Origin: Aeromicrobium sp. Root344
GTDB taxonomy: Bacteria > Actinomycetota > Actinomycetes > Propionibacteriales > Nocardioidaceae
Direction: 5' to 3'
NCBI RefSeq assembly: GCF_001425755.1
Contig: NZ_LMDH01000001.1
Span: 1,830,335-1,894,334 of the forward strand
Length of the DNA: 64,000 bases
A program made the position numbers and the translations under genes. Of the stretch, positions 7,345-15,679 are shown piece by piece. Under the pieces are notes generated by a model that ran no database searches, was not told where the DNA came from, and saw nothing but the letters and a program-made list of their open reading frames with translations. The number at the start of each line of letters is the position of its first letter. Positions within the stretch are counted from its first letter, which is position 1.

Positions 7345-8421
7345 GTGCCTGAACTCTTCGAGCCCCTGACGCTGCGCGGCGTCACCGCCCGCAACCGCAT
7401 CTGGCTCGCGCCGATGTGCCAGTACTCGTGCTTCGATCGCGACGGGATGCCCAACGACTGGCACCTCGTCAACCTCGGCCAGCACGCGACCGGAGGCTTC
7501 GGACTCGTGATGACCGAGGCGACCGCCGTGGTGCCCGAAGGGCGGATCAGCCCCGAGGACACCGGCATCTGGTCCGACGCGCACATCGAGCCGTGGCGTC
7601 GGATCGCCGAGTTCGTACGTGGTCAGGGTGCGGTCGCGGGGATCCAGCTGGCGCACGCTGGCCGCAAGGGCTCGACGTGGGCACCGTTCGCCGAAGGTGA
7701 CGGCACGGTGCCGGAGGCCGACGGGGGCTGGACCGCGGTGGGCCCGTCGGCGCTGGCGTTCGAGGGCTATGAGGTGCCGCGGGCCATGACGACCGAGGAG
7801 GTCGCCGGGCTGCCGCAGGCGTTCGCGGACGCTGCGGTGCGAGCCGACCGGGCGGGGTTCGACGTCGTCGAGGTCCACGGTGCTCACGGCTATCTCCTCC
7901 ATGAGTTCCTCTCGCCGCTCGCCAACCAGCGCACGGACCGCTACGGCGGTACGTTCGACAACCGCACGCGGCTGGTCGTCGAGATCGTCGACGCCGTCCG
8001 TCAGGTCTGGGACAAGCCGTTGTTCGTACGCCTCTCGGCGTCGGACTGGGCTGACGGCGGGTGGAACGTCGAGGAGACCGCGCGGCTCGGTGCCGTGCTC
8101 AAGCAGCACGACGTCGACCTGCTCGACGTGTCGTCCGGCGGCGCCGTGGCGCACCAGAAGATCGACATCGGCCCGGGCTACCAGGTGCCGTTCGCCCGTG
8201 AGGTGCGCGAGGTCAGCGGCCTCCCGGTCTCGGCCGTGGGTCTGATCACCGAACCGCTGCAGGCGGAGCAGGTGCTCCACGACGGCTCGGCCGACGTCGT
8301 CATGCTCGGCCGGGTCGCAATCCGCGAACCCGCCTGGCCGCTGCGGGCCGCCCACGAGCTCGGCGTCGCACCCAAGGACGCGCCCTATCCGCCCCAGCAC
8401 GCCCGCGGCGCCTGGCGGTGA
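7345..8421 (+). CDS. NADH:flavin oxidoreductase, Old Yellow Enzyme family (YqjM class)
   Basis: 358 aa from a GTG. An FMN-dependent ene-reductase TIM barrel. YqjM-class markers are APMCQYS near residue 25 (redox-tuning Cys25 and Tyr27), QLAHAGRKGS for phosphate and FMN contact, the substrate pair in HGAHGYLLHEFLSPLANQRTDRYGG, and the C-terminal FMN-phosphate loop VGLITEPLQAEQVL...VMLGRVAIREP. It reduces activated C=C bonds, e.g. in enones or nitro compounds, with NAD(P)H. Length fits the family. Transcribed alone; its last codons overlap the first copy of the dispersed repeat at 8415. Confidence 0.93.
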   Translation: MPELFEPLTLRGVTARNRIWLAPMCQYSCFDRDGMPNDWHLVNLGQHATGGFGLVMTEATAVVPEGRISPEDTGIWSDAHIEPWRRIAEFVRGQGAVAGIQLAHAGRKGSTWAPFAEGDGTVPEADGGWTAVGPSALAFEGYEVPRAMTTEEVAGLPQAFADAAVRADRAGFDVVEVHGAHGYLLHEFLSPLANQRTDRYGGTFDNRTRLVVEIVDAVRQVWDKPLFVRLSASDWADGGWNVEETARLGAVLKQHDVDLLDVSSGGAVAHQKIDIGPGYQVPFAREVREVSGLPVSAVGLITEPLQAEQVLHDGSADVVMLGRVAIREPAWPLRAAHELGVAPKDAPYPPQHARGAWR

Positions 8422-8545
8422 CCTAGGTCGTACGCGCGGCCTCGCGGTTCGACCCAGCTCACCGCCGCCACGGTCGCGGTTCGACCAGGCTCACCGCCGC
8501 CACGGTCGCGGTGACCCAGGTCGTACGCGCGGCCTCGCGGTTCGA
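8415..8545. repeat. Compound repeat region between OYE and purL
   Basis: A 38-nt unit at 8415-8452 recurs at 8508-8545 with one mismatch (GCGGTGACC(T/C)AGGTCG... to ...GCGGTTCGA). Between them lies a tandem pair of about 32 nt (8445-8476 and 8477-8507), GCGGTTCGACC, CAG or AGG, then CTCACCGCCGCCACGGTC. The core GTTCGACCCAGCTCACCGC and its reverse complement also occur at 38530-38645, so this is a dispersed intergenic family. The first copy covers the OYE stop codon. Confidence 0.75.
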
Positions 8546-8592
8546 GCTGTTCCACCGCTCAACGGGCGGTACGGCGGCGCCGGTACGACCGA

Positions 8593-8598
8593 TAGGAT
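8593..8598 (+). promoter_or_regulatory. -10 box of the purL transcript
   Basis: TAGGAT, then 6 nt, then the GTG start of purL at 8605. This is the leaderless arrangement used repeatedly in this window. The -35 region has no clear match. Confidence 0.6.
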
Positions 8599-8604
8599 CG
8601 GGGT

Positions 8605-10875
8605 GTGAGCGAAGCCCCCCGCCTGGACACCGTCGCCGTCGCCGAAGCCACCCCGGACAAGCCGCAGCCGTGGTCCGAGCTGGGCCTCCGTGAGGAGGAG
8701 TACGACAGCATCCGCGAGATCCTCGGCCGCCGCCCGACCGGGGCCGAGCTGGCGATGTACTCGGTGATGTGGAGCGAGCACTGCTCCTACAAGTCGTCCA
8801 AGGTGCACCTCAAGAAGTTCGGCGACCTGCCGCAGGAGACACCCCTCGGCAAGACCCTCGCCGGCATCGGCGAGAACGCCGGCGTCATCGACATCGGCCA
8901 GGGCTACGCCGTAACGTTCAAGGTCGAGTCGCACAACCACCCGTCCTACGTCGAGCCCTACCAGGGTGCGGCGACCGGCGTCGGCGGCATCGTCCGCGAC
9001 ATCCTCGCGATGGGCGCGCGTCCGGTCGCGGTCATGGACCCGCTGCGCTTCGGCCCGCTCGACGCGCTCGACACCCGCCGCGTCATGCCCGGCATCGTCG
9101 CCGGCGTCGGCGGTTACGGCAACTGCCTCGGCCTGCCCAACATCGGCGGCGAGGTCGTGTTCGACGACACCTACGTCGGCAACCCGTTGGTCAACGCGTT
9201 GTGCGTCGGCGTGCTCCGCCACGAGGACCTGCACCTCGCCTTCGCCAGTGGCGTCGGCAACAAGGTCGTCCTCTATGGCGCCCGCACCGGCGGCGACGGC
9301 ATCGGCGGCGTCTCGGTCCTCGCGTCCGAGACGTTCGACGCCGACGGACCGGCCAAGCGACCCAGCGTCCAGGTCGGCGACCCGTTCATGGAGAAGCTCC
9401 TGATCGAGTGCACCCTCGAGCTGTTCCGCGCCCAGGTCGTCAACGGCATCCAGGACCTCGGCGGCGCCGGTCTCTCCTGCGCGACCAGCGAGCTGGCCTC
9501 GGCCGGCGACGGCGGCATGCATGTCGAGCTCGACACTGTCCCGTTGCGCGACTCGACGCTCTCGCCCGAGGAGATCCTCATGAGCGAGTCGCAGGAACGC
9601 ATGATGGCCGTCGTCGAGCCGCACCACCTCGACGCGTTCATGGCGATCTGCGAGAAGTGGGACGTCGAGGCGGTCGTCGTCGGCGAGGTCACCGACGGCG
9701 ACAACCTCGTCATCGACTGGCACGGCCAGACCGTCGTCGACGTGCCGCCCCGCTCGGTCGCGCACGACGGCCCGACCTACCACCGCCCCTATGCACGCCC
9801 CGAGTGGCAGGACGCCCTGCAGGTCGACGGTGCCGAGCAGCTCGCCCGCCCGGCCACGGGTGACGAGCTCCGGGACCAGGTCGTCGCGGTGATCACCTCG
9901 CCCAACCTGGCCGACAAGTCCTGGGTCACCGACCAGTACGACCGCTACGTCCAGGGCAACACGGTCCTGGCCCAGCCCGAGGACGCCGGCGTCATCCGCA
10001 TCGACGACGAGACCCACCTCGGCGTCGCGGTGTCGACCGACTGCAACGGCCGCTTCGCCAAGCTCGATCCCTACGTCGGCGCGCAGCTGGCGCTCGCGGA
10101 GTCCTACCGCAACGTCGGCGTGACGGGTGCCCTGCCCCTCGCCGTCACCGACTGCCTCAACTTCGGCTCACCCGAGAACCCCGACGTCATGTGGCAGTTC
10201 GAGCAGGCGACGCACGGCCTCAAGGACGCCTGCGAGGTGCTCGGCATCCCGGTCACCGGCGGCAACGTGTCGTTCTACAACCAGACCGGTGAGACGCCGA
10301 TCCTGCCCACGCCGGTCGTCGGCATCCTGGGCGTCATCGACGACGTACGCACGCGCATCACGCAGGGCTTCGTCGCCGCGGGCAGCCACGTGCTGGTGCT
10401 CGGCGAGACGCGCGACGAGCTCTCCGGGTCTTCGTGGGCCGACGTGGTCCACGGCCACCTCGGCGGCCGGCCTCCGGTCGTGGACCTCGAGGCCGAGCGC
10501 GCCCTGGCCAACCTCATGGTCGAGGCGGCCAAGACCGGCGTGGTCGAGGCGGCACACGATCTCTCCGACGGCGGCCTGGCGGTCGCCCTCGCCGAGGCGT
10601 CGTTCCGCAACGGCGTCGGCGTCACGGTCGAGCTCGACGACCCGTTCCTCGATCTCTTCAGCGAGTCGGCCGCCCGCGCGATGGTCGTCGTCGCCGAGGA
10701 CCGGCACGACGAGTTCGTGTCGCTGGCCGAGCAGCACGGCGTCGAGCTGGCCTCGGTCGGACGTACGGGCGGCGACGTCATCGAGGTCGCCGGCCAGTTC
10801 AGCGTGCCGGTCGCCGAGCTCAAGGCGGCCTGGCAGGCGACGATCCCCGCGGTCCTGGGCGCGCACGTCGCCTGA
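8605..10875 (+). CDS. purL: Phosphoribosylformylglycinamidine synthase subunit PurL
   Basis: 756 aa, the small-PurL type that works with PurQ and PurS. It converts FGAR, glutamine and ATP to FGAM, step 4 of purine synthesis. Diagnostic motifs are [48 protein letters not shown] (ATP and Mg site), [37 protein letters not shown] and, in the C-terminal half, [24 protein letters not shown] and [16 protein letters not shown]. Both halves are intact. The stop overlaps the next ATG (TGATG, 10873-10877). purQ and purS are not in the window; purF and purM follow about 5 and 6 kb downstream. Confidence 0.98.
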   Translation: MSEAPRLDTVAVAEATPDKPQPWSELGLREEEYDSIREILGRRPTGAELAMYSVMWSEHCSYKSSKVHLKKFGDLPQETPLGKTLAGIGENAGVIDIGQGYAVTFKVESHNHPSYVEPYQGAATGVGGIVRDILAMGARPVAVMDPLRFGPLDALDTRRVMPGIVAGVGGYGNCLGLPNIGGEVVFDDTYVGNPLVNALCVGVLRHEDLHLAFASGVGNKVVLYGARTGGDGIGGVSVLASETFDADGPAKRPSVQVGDPFMEKLLIECTLELFRAQVVNGIQDLGGAGLSCATSELASAGDGGMHVELDTVPLRDSTLSPEEILMSESQERMMAVVEPHHLDAFMAICEKWDVEAVVVGEVTDGDNLVIDWHGQTVVDVPPRSVAHDGPTYHRPYARPEWQDALQVDGAEQLARPATGDELRDQVVAVITSPNLADKSWVTDQYDRYVQGNTVLAQPEDAGVIRIDDETHLGVAVSTDCNGRFAKLDPYVGAQLALAESYRNVGVTGALPLAVTDCLNFGSPENPDVMWQFEQATHGLKDACEVLGIPVTGGNVSFYNQTGETPILPTPVVGILGVIDDVRTRITQGFVAAGSHVLVLGETRDELSGSSWADVVHGHLGGRPPVVDLEAERALANLMVEAAKTGVVEAAHDLSDGGLAVALAEASFRNGVGVTVELDDPFLDLFSESAARAMVVVAEDRHDEFVSLAEQHGVELASVGRTGGDVIEVAGQFSVPVAELKAAWQATIPAVLGAHVA

Positions 10876-11228
10876 TGGCTCGCAGGCCGACGCCGCTGTC
10901 GCACGAGGAGTTCGCGGCGATCTGCCGCCGGCTCGACGAGGGCGAGCCGACGCGGGCTGACCTCAAGGCGGCGACGATGCACCTCGTCGCGCTGCTCGTG
11001 GCCCGGGCGCCGGGCGCCAGCGTCGAGGTCCGCATCCCGCCGTTCGCGGCGGTCCAGTGCATCGCAGGCGCCCGGCACACGCGCGGCACTCCGCCCGCGG
11101 TGGTCGAGATGGACGCCCCGACCTGGATCGCCCTGGGCCGCGGCCGCCTGCAGTGGGCCGATGCCACGGTGCGCGCCTCGGGTGAGCGATCCGACCTCTC
11201 GCCGCTGCTGCCGCTCGATGAAGCCTGA
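10875..11228 (+). CDS. Sterol carrier family protein
   Basis: 117 aa, ATG overlapping the purL stop. The profile (ADLKAATMHLVALLVARAPGASVEVRIPPFAAVQCI, then THTRGTPPAVVEMDAPTWIAL-like text and a C-terminal RASGERSDLSPLLPL) matches the short actinobacterial sterol-carrier-protein family commonly found in the pur region. The SCP2-like fold would bind a hydrophobic ligand; the ligand is unknown. Coupling to purL suggests co-expression but the functional link is unclear. Confidence 0.8.
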   Translation: MARRPTPLSHEEFAAICRRLDEGEPTRADLKAATMHLVALLVARAPGASVEVRIPPFAAVQCIAGARHTRGTPPAVVEMDAPTWIALGRGRLQWADATVRASGERSDLSPLLPLDEA

Positions 11229-11329
11229 GATTTCACCCAGTTCCGGCAAAACCGTCACAAGAAGACAAACCGTCCCGTTATGCTTCTCCGGTCAGGGAGG
11301 GAAACCGACATTCACCATCAGGCGCACTC

Positions 11330-11788
11330 ATGACGACTGGCAACACCGATCCTGCCGAGCAGTGGTCCGACCTGCTCTCGAGCCTCACGGGACCCCGACG
11401 GGAAGCCGTCGTCGCGGCGCTGCGGTCCTCTGCTCAGCAGGGCTGGCCGGCAGACCGCGAGGCCGTACGCCTCCTGGTCGCCTACGCCAACGGTGAGATC
11501 GACGCGCAGGACTACGCCGTCGGGATCGTGGTGTCGCTCGGCGGTCACGAGAACGTCGTGCAGCCGCAGAGCCCGCCGATCGACCGCCCTTGGGCGCAGC
11601 AGCTCGCCGAGCAGGCGTGGGCCGCGCCGCAACAGGCCGCGCCATCACCGGCCCCGCCTGCGCCGGCGCCGGTGGCCTCGTTGACGCCCGAGTCCCGCAT
11701 GACCCGCGAAGAGGCCGTCGCCGCCTACGTCTCGGGACGCATCCCCGTCGAGGAGTTCCTCCGCGTCACCCGCGGCGTCTCCGCCTAG
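11330..11788 (+). CDS. Hypothetical protein with two short helical repeats and a Pro/Ala linker
   Basis: 152 aa. An N-terminal helical part contains REAVRLLVAYANGEIDAQDYAVGIV. A Pro-Ala linker (about residues 100-115) leads to a C-terminal MTREEAVAAYVSGRIPVEEFLRVTRG. The two parts resemble each other (EAVxxxxxYxxGxIxxxxF), recalling VbhA-type antitoxin helices or an internal duplication. I do not recognise a function. A TATGCT hexamer at 11279 may be its -10. It converges on the glycerophosphodiesterase gene with a 4-bp overlap in which CTAG serves both stops. Confidence 0.7.
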   Translation: MTTGNTDPAEQWSDLLSSLTGPRREAVVAALRSSAQQGWPADREAVRLLVAYANGEIDAQDYAVGIVVSLGGHENVVQPQSPPIDRPWAQQLAEQAWAAPQQAAPSPAPPAPAPVASLTPESRMTREEAVAAYVSGRIPVEEFLRVTRGVSA

Positions 11789-12510
11789 CGCCGGGCAGCC
11801 ATCGCGCGAGCCGGGTAGTTCGTCGTCACCATCCAGACGTCCGGGTCGTTCATCCAACGTTCGAGCTCGTCCTGACGGTCGACCGTCCACACCAGCAGTG
11901 GCAGGCCCCGCTTGCGGGCGTACGTCTTGAGGGTCAGCCGCGCCACGACCTTGTGCGACACCACGAGATTGGCCCCGCTCAGCAGGACCCGAAGCCGCGG
12001 GAACGCCGACTCGATCTTCACGAGCTTCCTGACGAACCAGTTGCTCGTGCCCGCCCTGGCGCTCGACGACAGGCCGACCAACAGGTCGGGCGCATGCACC
12101 TTCGACCACCGGCGTATGCGCCTGACGGACGAGTCCTCGGCGGTCGTGATGATCGCCTGGTCCGTGCCGAGAGCATCGATGATCTGCTCGACCAGCGCGA
12201 TCTCGTCGCCGCGCACCTTGAGGTCGACATGCGCCCTGATCCGGCCGCGGATCAGGGCGAGCACCGCGTCGAGGTCGACGAGCCGCGACGCCGAGAACTC
12301 GTCGTGCCGGTGCCTGGCGATCGAGCGGCGCACCGAGTCGTCGTCGATCTCGTCGTCGTGGAAGATGACCGGCCGGCCGTCGGCGGTCAGGCGTACGTCG
12401 AACTCCACGAAGTCGCAGCCGAGGGCGATCGCGGCCTCGAACGCCGCCAGGGTGTTCTGCGCCGTGCGGTCGTCTGCGGCACCCCCGCGGTGCGCCGACA
12501 CGAGAGCCAT
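11785..12510 (-). CDS. Glycerophosphodiester phosphodiesterase
   Basis: 241 aa, GDPD TIM-barrel family. The catalytic signature is SAHRGG (His at residue 7), NTLAAFEAAIALGCDFVEFDVRLTADGRPVIFHDDEID with metal ligands Glu and Asp in EFDVR and the second catalytic His in FHDDE, and LKVRGDEIALVEQII. It hydrolyses glycerophosphodiesters to an alcohol and glycerol-3-phosphate. It lacks a signal peptide, so it is cytoplasmic. The ATG lies 8 nt after the stop of the DUF1906 gene, so the two are probably co-transcribed. Confidence 0.9.
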   Translation of the reverse strand: MALVSAHRGGAADDRTAQNTLAAFEAAIALGCDFVEFDVRLTADGRPVIFHDDEIDDDSVRRSIARHRHDEFSASRLVDLDAVLALIRGRIRAHVDLKVRGDEIALVEQIIDALGTDQAIITTAEDSSVRRIRRWSKVHAPDLLVGLSSSARAGTSNWFVRKLVKIESAFPRLRVLLSGANLVVSHKVVARLTLKTYARKRGLPLLVWTVDRQDELERWMNDPDVWMVTTNYPARAMAARR

Positions 12511-12518
12511 GCGGAGGG

Positions 12519-13838
12519 CTAGCCGAGCTTGCCGCGCTGGAGCAGCGACCACACGGACTTCTCGGCCGTCGAGTACTGCGTCAGCCCGTTGGCCTTGCGA
12601 TACGCCTTGACCGCCGTGATCGTGCTGGAGTCGAAGATGCCGGTCAGCCGCGGGTGCAGGCCGGCGGCGATCAGCGCCCTCTGGAGGCGCCACACCGACA
12701 GCCCGACGGTGCCCTGCTTGAGCACGTGGGGGATCGGTCCGGCCGAGAGCAGCGCGGTCCACGTCGGCCGTGTGGTGTGGCCGACCGGCGCCCAGCCCTT
12801 GGTCTTGCGGAACGCGTCGATCGCCTTGGCCGTCGCGGAGCCGAACGTCTCGTTGACCGTGGTCAGGAAGCCCTGCTCATGCAGCAGGCACTCGAGGGCG
12901 GCGACCTCGGGGCCCTTGCTGCCGACCGAGAGCTGCGGATAGGACGTGAACGACATGGCCACGCCGCACGGCCTGGCGTCCTTGACCGCGACCGAGCCCC
13001 TGCCGACGTCGAGGAAGTCCTTGTCGATGTTGATCGACTTGCCGCCGTACGTCATGGTCACGCCGTTGTGGTACTGGTGGATGCGCTGGTGGTCGGCCCA
13101 GCCGTCGTCGGCGAGATAGGGCCCGCCGTCGGTGTCGGCGACCTTGTTGGTCCACGCGATCCAGAGCTGGTCAGGCTTGGTGAAGCTCGGGCGCTCGGAC
13201 GTGCGGGCCGCATCGATCGCTGCGATCGCCGCCGAGCCGCTGGAATAGACCCCGGACTTGTAGCCATGGTCGTGCAGGTACTCGGTCCACGCGTCGACGA
13301 ACTCCAGCACGACGTTGTCGCACTTGGCTGTCCGGGCGTACCACTCGAGGTCGAGGTAGGAGTAGCTCCCGGCCCCGAAGCCGTACTTGACCAAGGCCGC
13401 GATGGTCTCGGCGGCGTCCTCGCGGGCCTGGGAGCGCGCCAGTGAGACGGTGTAGGACATCCGCTTCTTCTGGACCCGGCTGTCGGGGTTGTTGACGAAG
13501 CACGGCGCCTGCCGGCCCACGTGGATCGGCATGAAGCGCCAGCCGTTGGCGGCGTTCGTGGCGACCCACGCCTTGCTGAGGTTGGGCTGGTAGGCGTCGC
13601 CGCAGTAGCGAGAGCTGCCCGAGACGTAGATGCCGATCGCGGTGAACGGCGAGCGGAGGTTCCAGGCGTCCATCGTCGACTGGTTGGGGGCGACGCACGC
13701 GTCGAAGCCGTGGCCGGTGAAGTCACCGGGGGCTCGGGGCGCCGCAGAGGCGGGCGAGGACAGCAGGAAGGTCGCGGCCAGGCCGGTCAGGATGCCGGTG
13801 ATCGTGAGCCGCGAGGTGGGGGAAGGCACCAGGCGCAT
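12519..13838 (-). CDS. Secreted DUF1906 glycoside-hydrolase-like protein with peptidoglycan-binding domains
   Basis: 439 aa. A signal peptide (residues 1-32, ending PASAAPRAP) is followed by a DUF1906 / Rv2525c-like TIM barrel (FDACVAPNQSTMDAW, AIGIYVSGSSRYCG, LDLEWYARTAKCDNVVLEFVDAW, GVYSSGSAAI, WIAWTN, IHQYHNG, NIDKDFLD). The C-terminal 150 residues hold two peptidoglycan-binding-like repeats (GSKGPEVAALECLLHEQGFL and GTVGLSVWRLQRALIAAGLHPRLTG). The protein probably binds or remodels cell wall glycan. Start 13838 is chosen because TACCCT lies 6 nt upstream; an upstream ATG at 13868 would precede the signal peptide. Confidence 0.88.
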   Translation of the reverse strand: MRLVPSPTSRLTITGILTGLAATFLLSSPASAAPRAPGDFTGHGFDACVAPNQSTMDAWNLRSPFTAIGIYVSGSSRYCGDAYQPNLSKAWVATNAANGWRFMPIHVGRQAPCFVNNPDSRVQKKRMSYTVSLARSQAREDAAETIAALVKYGFGAGSYSYLDLEWYARTAKCDNVVLEFVDAWTEYLHDHGYKSGVYSSGSAAIAAIDAARTSERPSFTKPDQLWIAWTNKVADTDGGPYLADDGWADHQRIHQYHNGVTMTYGGKSINIDKDFLDVGRGSVAVKDARPCGVAMSFTSYPQLSVGSKGPEVAALECLLHEQGFLTTVNETFGSATAKAIDAFRKTKGWAPVGHTTRPTWTALLSAGPIPHVLKQGTVGLSVWRLQRALIAAGLHPRLTGIFDSSTITAVKAYRKANGLTQYSTAEKSVWSLLQRGKLG

Positions 13839-13844
13839 CCTTAG

Positions 13845-13850
13845 AGGGTA
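13845..13850 (-). promoter_or_regulatory. -10 box of the DUF1906 gene
   Basis: On the minus strand TACCCT (13850-13845) lies 6 nt before the ATG at 13838, with CTGACG (13873-13868) 17 bp further upstream as a possible -35. A leaderless arrangement. Confidence 0.55.
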
Positions 13851-13977
13851 CGGCCAAGGGCCCGCCACGTCAGGGATATCCGGCTCAGGGGTTGCGGTCG
13901 TGCGCGCGACCGGGGATAGGCTTGGGCCGGGCGTGGTCCCGGTCCCTCCCCTGGATGATCGGGGCCACGTTCACCGT

Positions 13978-14009
13978 CGCCGGTTGAGCTGTCCTTTCGC
14001 CGGTTGAGC
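13978..14009. repeat. Short direct repeat CGCCGGTTGAGC
   Basis: CGCCGGTTGAGC occurs at 13978-13989 and 13998-14009, followed by CTGTCGAAGCTCA. Its reverse complement, TGAGCTTCGACAGGCTCAACC, split here, is related to the GTTCGACCCAGCTCACCGC family at 8415 and 38530. It sits just past the 3' end of the acyl-CoA synthetase gene. Confidence 0.5.
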
Positions 14010-14019
14010 CTGTCGAAGC

Positions 14020-15585
14020 TCACACCTGCCGCGCGCGATCGCCCCAGTACGGCTTGCGCAGGTCCCGTTTGAGGATCTTGCCCGACGGATTCCTCGGGAG
14101 CGCGTCGACGATGTCGATCGAGCTCGGGGTCTTGTAGCCGGCGAGCCGCTCGCGGGCGAACGCGATGAGCTCCTCGGCCGGCACGGCCCGGTCGGGCTTG
14201 AACGCCACGACCGCCTTGACGGTCTCGCCCCACCTGTCGTCCGGGACACCGATGACCGCAAGCTCCTGGATCGCCGGGTGCTCGGCGAGGACCCGCTCGA
14301 CCTCGGGGGAGTACACGTTCTCCCCTCCCGTGATGATCATGTCCTTGATGCGGTCCTCGATGAACAGGAAGCCGTCCTCGTCGGTCCGGCCGAGGTCGCC
14401 CGTGCGGACCCAGCCGTCGGGCGTGATGAGCTCGGCGGTGGCCTCGGGCTTGCCGAGGTAGCCGATGGTGGCCTGCGGCGTACGGAACCAGACCTCTCCG
14501 GACTCGCCCTGCGGCACGTCCTCGAGCGAGACGGGGTCGACGATCCGCATCTCGGTGTGCGGCACCGGTCGCCCGGCCGACACCAGTCGCTCGGGGTGGG
14601 CGGCATCGCGGTGCGCGGCGTCGTTGAGCACCGTGACGACACCGCCGAACTCGGTCATGCCGTACACCTGCTGGAACTCGGTGTCGGGCCAGGCCTCCAT
14701 GGCTGCGCGGAGCACCGGCAGTGGCATCGGCGCGGCGCCGTAGCCGAGTGACTTCAGCCTGCTGAACAGGCCCATCACCTGCGGACCGGCGGCGATCAGG
14801 GCGGTCACGACGGCGGGCACGAGGAAGGCATGGGTGCAGCCGGCCATGACGCCGGCGGCCAGCAGTGCGCCGTCGACCTCCGGCACGATGTAGGCCGTCG
14901 CGCCGATGACGGGGGCCTGCAAGGCGTACGAGGTGCCGCCGACGTGGAACATCGGCATCGCGACCAGCAGCATGTCGCCCTCGCCGTACGACGCGTCGCC
15001 CAGCCCGTTGACGCTGTGCTCGACCATGGCGTGCTGGCTGAGCTGGACGCCCTTGGGCCGGCCGGTCGTGCCGGAGCTGTACATCACGACGCAGACGTCG
15101 TCGGGCTGGACCGCCGGATCCCGGTCGTTCGGGGTCGCCGCCGACTGCCAGGCCTCGAGCTCGTCATGGTCACCGCCGATCACGATGACCTTCCTGACGT
15201 GCTCGAGGCGGTCGCGCACGACGTCGAACTGCTCCAGCAGCTGGTGCCCGACGAACACCACCTCGGCCGCGCAGTCGTTCAGCACGTAGTCGAGCTCGTC
15301 CCCGGCCAGCCGCCAGTTGACGACCGTCGTCGCGGCGCCCAGCTGGCAACCGCCCAGGATGACCTGGAGGACGGCGGGATCGTTCTTGGCGAGGATCGCG
15401 ACCCGGTCGCCGCGGCCCACGCCATCGGCCCGGAGCGCTCCGGCGGTCCGGCGTACGGACTCCCACGCCTCGGCCCACGTCCAGGTGTGTTCGCCGAAGA
15501 TCCAGCACGGCTTGTCGGGCCGCTCGTCGGCACGATGCGCGAGGAAGTCCGGCAGGTAGGTGGCGGGCGGGATGGCGATCGACAT
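14020..15585 (-). CDS. Acyl-CoA synthetase (AMP-binding, class I adenylate-forming)
   Basis: 521 aa. The ATG at 15585 is preceded by AGGAG. Motifs run in order: P-loop YSSGTTGRPKGVQLS, YGMTEFGG, TGDLGRTDEDGFLFIEDRIKDMIITGGENVYSPEVE, and the catalytic Lys in PRNPSGKILKRDLR close to the C-terminus. It activates a carboxylic acid, probably a fatty or aromatic acid, to an acyl-CoA via acyl-AMP. The substrate pocket cannot be assigned. It is monocistronic and divergent from purF; the 94 bp between them contain the purF promoter. Confidence 0.93.
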   Translation of the reverse strand: MSIAIPPATYLPDFLAHRADERPDKPCWIFGEHTWTWAEAWESVRRTAGALRADGVGRGDRVAILAKNDPAVLQVILGGCQLGAATTVVNWRLAGDELDYVLNDCAAEVVFVGHQLLEQFDVVRDRLEHVRKVIVIGGDHDELEAWQSAATPNDRDPAVQPDDVCVVMYSSGTTGRPKGVQLSQHAMVEHSVNGLGDASYGEGDMLLVAMPMFHVGGTSYALQAPVIGATAYIVPEVDGALLAAGVMAGCTHAFLVPAVVTALIAAGPQVMGLFSRLKSLGYGAAPMPLPVLRAAMEAWPDTEFQQVYGMTEFGGVVTVLNDAAHRDAAHPERLVSAGRPVPHTEMRIVDPVSLEDVPQGESGEVWFRTPQATIGYLGKPEATAELITPDGWVRTGDLGRTDEDGFLFIEDRIKDMIITGGENVYSPEVERVLAEHPAIQELAVIGVPDDRWGETVKAVVAFKPDRAVPAEELIAFARERLAGYKTPSSIDIVDALPRNPSGKILKRDLRKPYWGDRARQV

Positions 15586-15642
15586 GGCGCTCCTCGACGA
15601 CGTGACGTGGATCACGACAGCGTAGGGGACACCGCAAACGCA

Positions 15643-15673
15643 TTGGGTCCGAAAGGGTTGCGGCCCCTACACT
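15643..15673 (+). promoter_or_regulatory. purF promoter
   Basis: TTGGGT (15643-15648), 19 nt, TACACT (15668-15673), then 6 nt to the GTG at 15680. The -10 and leaderless spacing are good. The -35 spacing is long, so only the -10 is firm. Confidence 0.55.
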
Positions 15674-15679
15674 TGGAGC

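Noticed and set aside
8491-10017. 508-codon minus-strand frame opposite purL
   Set aside because: Antisense to conserved purL motifs; pure Val/Ala/Asp/Arg low-complexity translation.
13880-14010. TAGGCT-like -10 box on the plus strand at about 13916
   Set aside because: No start codon with an adequate frame follows; nothing to transcribe before the convergent acyl-CoA synthetase gene end.
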